Below, piece after piece: positions 4,653 through 6,004 of a DNA stretch of 6,004 bases. Source of the DNA: Acidobacteriota bacterium (GTDB lineage Bacteria; Acidobacteriota; UBA6911; RPQK01; JADFOI01); NCBI GenBank assembly GCA_022545645.1, contig JACZQQ010000165.1, forward strand, positions 1-6,004, written 5' to 3'. The notes beneath the pieces are model-generated. The model made no database searches. It saw nothing but the letters and a program-made list of their open reading frames with translations, and had not been told where the DNA came from. The stretch's first letter is position 1. Each line of letters starts with the position of its first letter. A program made the translations under genes and the position numbers.

Positions 4653-6004
4653 TTAGTTACGGGAATAAACGCTCTTGCCGCCCACAATGGTGAGGATGAT
4701 CTCCAGCTCAGAAATCTGATCCTCCGGCACACTCATGTAATCCCCATCCAGAACCACAAGGTCCGCCAACTTGCCTGGTTCGATGCTGCCTAATTTCTTC
4801 TCGTCTCCCACGTAGGCTGCAGCCCAGATGGTCTTCATGCGAAGAGCATCCTGGCGGGAGACTTTTTGATCTCTGCCCCAGATCCGCGCCGATCCATCGA
4901 CGCAGCGACACACCGCCTTTTCAATAGCCCACAGGGGTCTGCCCAGCACCTCATCGTTGGCGTCGGCTTCGACTGTGGGACGAATTCCCAGGTCCAGATA
5001 CTTTTTGAGAGGCAACATCTTGTTGACATAGTCGGCGCCAAAAACAGCTTGGTACCGAGAAGATTGGGCACCGATTCCGGGGTGCTGATCGTCGAAAAGC
5101 GTTCGCATGGTACTGCTCGGGATCACCCCTAGTTCCTTAAGCCGGGCGATGTCCTCGTCGGCAATCTCCTCCATATGATCCATGGTGAATCTTTGATTGG
5201 AGCTCTTCACTATGGGATTTTCTTTGGCTTCCTCAATCACGTCTAGAAATACTCGAACCCCGATGTCGCCATGGACGTGACTATTGGGAACGCTCCACCC
5301 GTAACGCAGCGCTTCCAGTAAGTTCCTGCGCCCCGGTGGCCAGCGCAAAAGCTCTTCAGCCTTAGCCGGTACTTTGCTGGTCCAGTGACTGAATGCAGCC
5401 CGTGTACCCGGCACAAAACCAACACTCCCCCCGGCTATGTCCCACACGCCTGAAATTCGCAGCCAATCGTCGCCAATGTCACTGACATTTCCCGTGCGGG
5501 GAATATCCACAGGTCCGGGAAACCCGACTCGCCACCTCACCGTCAGCTGGTTCTCGAGCCAGATTTCTCGCAGCGAGTTAAACTGATCAGGGCTGATGCG
5601 GGTCACCACCATCGTCAACCCCCAACTGTTGACTAAACTCATTGTTTTCTTTTGCCAGAAGATGGCCTTCTCGGCAGGGATGGACCAGGTAATATGCTGG
5701 GTCAGTAAGACGCGCGCACGATCAGAGATCATCACCGAGCCGTCACGGGGCAACCCGGGCGTGTCCGGTTGGATTTGGGCCCATTCTATGGCCTTGCTGT
5801 TTAGTGCCACCGGCCGGTGTTGAATGGTCTGGGCCACCACCAGGGGAGTTTCCGGAGAGATGGAATCCAGCTGGCTCATGGTTAGATCTTCCAGTGGCCT
5901 GGGGGTTCGAGTGAAGACCCGAACCCATTCACCAGGGCTTGCTGCGTCAACGGCCCGTTTAAGGTCGCGTAAGGCCACATCGGCATCTTGCCAAACCAGG
6001 GCCT
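4653..6004 (-). CDS. Amidohydrolase family 3 (YtcJ-like) metal-dependent hydrolase, 5' end beyond the window
   Basis: The frame is open to the right edge (ALVWQDADVALRDL... is the first visible sequence), so the start and about 100-150 N-terminal residues are missing. The GTG at 5978 is an internal valine and not a credible start. Numbering from that codon, residues 234-240 read HVHGDIG, and residues 266-270 read TMDHME with His268. These fit the second and third metal-binding histidine regions of the TIM-barrel amidohydrolases, in the subgroup that has HGD after the histidine in place of the commoner HAIGD. A C-terminal barrel segment (RPTVEADAND, 333-342) may carry the final acidic ligand. 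The ending LGSIEPGKLADLVVLDGDYMSVP (396-418) is the diagnostic return to the small beta-sandwich domain. The N-terminal HxH pair and any signal peptide would lie outside the window. The substrate is unknown; hydrolysis of an amide or related C-N bond is the family expectation. The kinase gene follows on the same strand. Confidence 0.88.
   Translation of the reverse strand, partial: ALVWQDADVALRDLKRAVDAASPGEWVRVFTRTPRPLEDLTMSQLDSISPETPLVVAQTIQHRPVALNSKAIEWAQIQPDTPGLPRDGSVMISDRARVLLTQHITWSIPAEKAIFWQKKTMSLVNSWGLTMVVTRISPDQFNSLREIWLENQLTVRWRVGFPGPVDIPRTGNVSDIGDDWLRISGVWDIAGGSVGFVPGTRAAFSHWTSKVPAKAEELLRWPPGRRNLLEALRYGWSVPNSHVHGDIGVRVFLDVIEEAKENPIVKSSNQRFTMDHMEEIADEDIARLKELGVIPSSTMRTLFDDQHPGIGAQSSRYQAVFGADYVNKMLPLKKYLDLGIRPTVEADANDEVLGRPLWAIEKAVCRCVDGSARIWGRDQKVSRQDALRMKTIWAAAYVGDEKKLGSIEPGKLADLVVLDGDYMSVPEDQISELEIILTIVGGKSVYSRN

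Noticed and set aside
4591..4654. Intrinsic terminator after the amidohydrolase gene
   Set aside because: The stem is perfect but the loop is 23 bases and no T-tract follows on the minus strand. The T-run at 4651-4654 is on the wrong strand and too far from the stem.
5976..5978. GTG at 5978 as the start of the amidohydrolase
   Set aside because: The frame stays open upstream to the window edge with family-like sequence, no ribosome binding site precedes the GTG, and the resulting protein would lack the N-terminal metal-binding HxH region.

Overview
The window looks like bacterial chromosome from an acidobacterium or a close relative, probably of environmental origin. The main reason is a long gene that joins a Hanks-type Ser/Thr kinase to a TolB-like domain and a TPR array, an architecture that is expanded in Acidobacteria. 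This placement comes from recall of protein families, not from a search. I see no rRNA, tRNA, CRISPR array, insertion sequence or integron site.

Layout from left to right. Bases 1-71 hold no identifiable gene. A small plus-strand gene (72-383) encodes an uncharacterised beta-rich protein. It appears to be cut by an in-frame TAA, because the same frame continues as plausible coding sequence to a second TAA at 504-506. A minus-strand gene (598-1650) encodes a Tat-exported alpha/beta hydrolase. It is divergent from a plus-strand gene (1810-2121) for a 103-residue membrane-anchored protein of unknown function. The 159-bp space between these two holds a convincing sigma70-type promoter for the hydrolase and clear ribosome binding sites for both genes.

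The right-hand two thirds is on the minus strand. An amidohydrolase of the YtcJ-like type enters from beyond the right edge and ends at 4653. About 50-125 bp downstream of it begins the kinase-TolB-TPR gene, whose 3' end (2140) meets the small membrane protein gene tail to tail with an 18-bp gap. The start of the kinase gene is not clear. The conserved N-terminus has no ATG, GTG or TTG in the expected place, and the only TTG upstream lies beside one arm of a perfect 10-bp inverted repeat.

How the genes fit together: the hydrolase and probably the amidohydrolase act on small molecules, the hydrolase outside the cytoplasm. The kinase is a membrane-spanning signalling protein. Nothing in the sequence links them into one pathway. 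I did not find a convincing new biological system. The points most worth checking are the broken gene at the left end, the unusual kinase start with its two hairpins, and the divergent promoter region.
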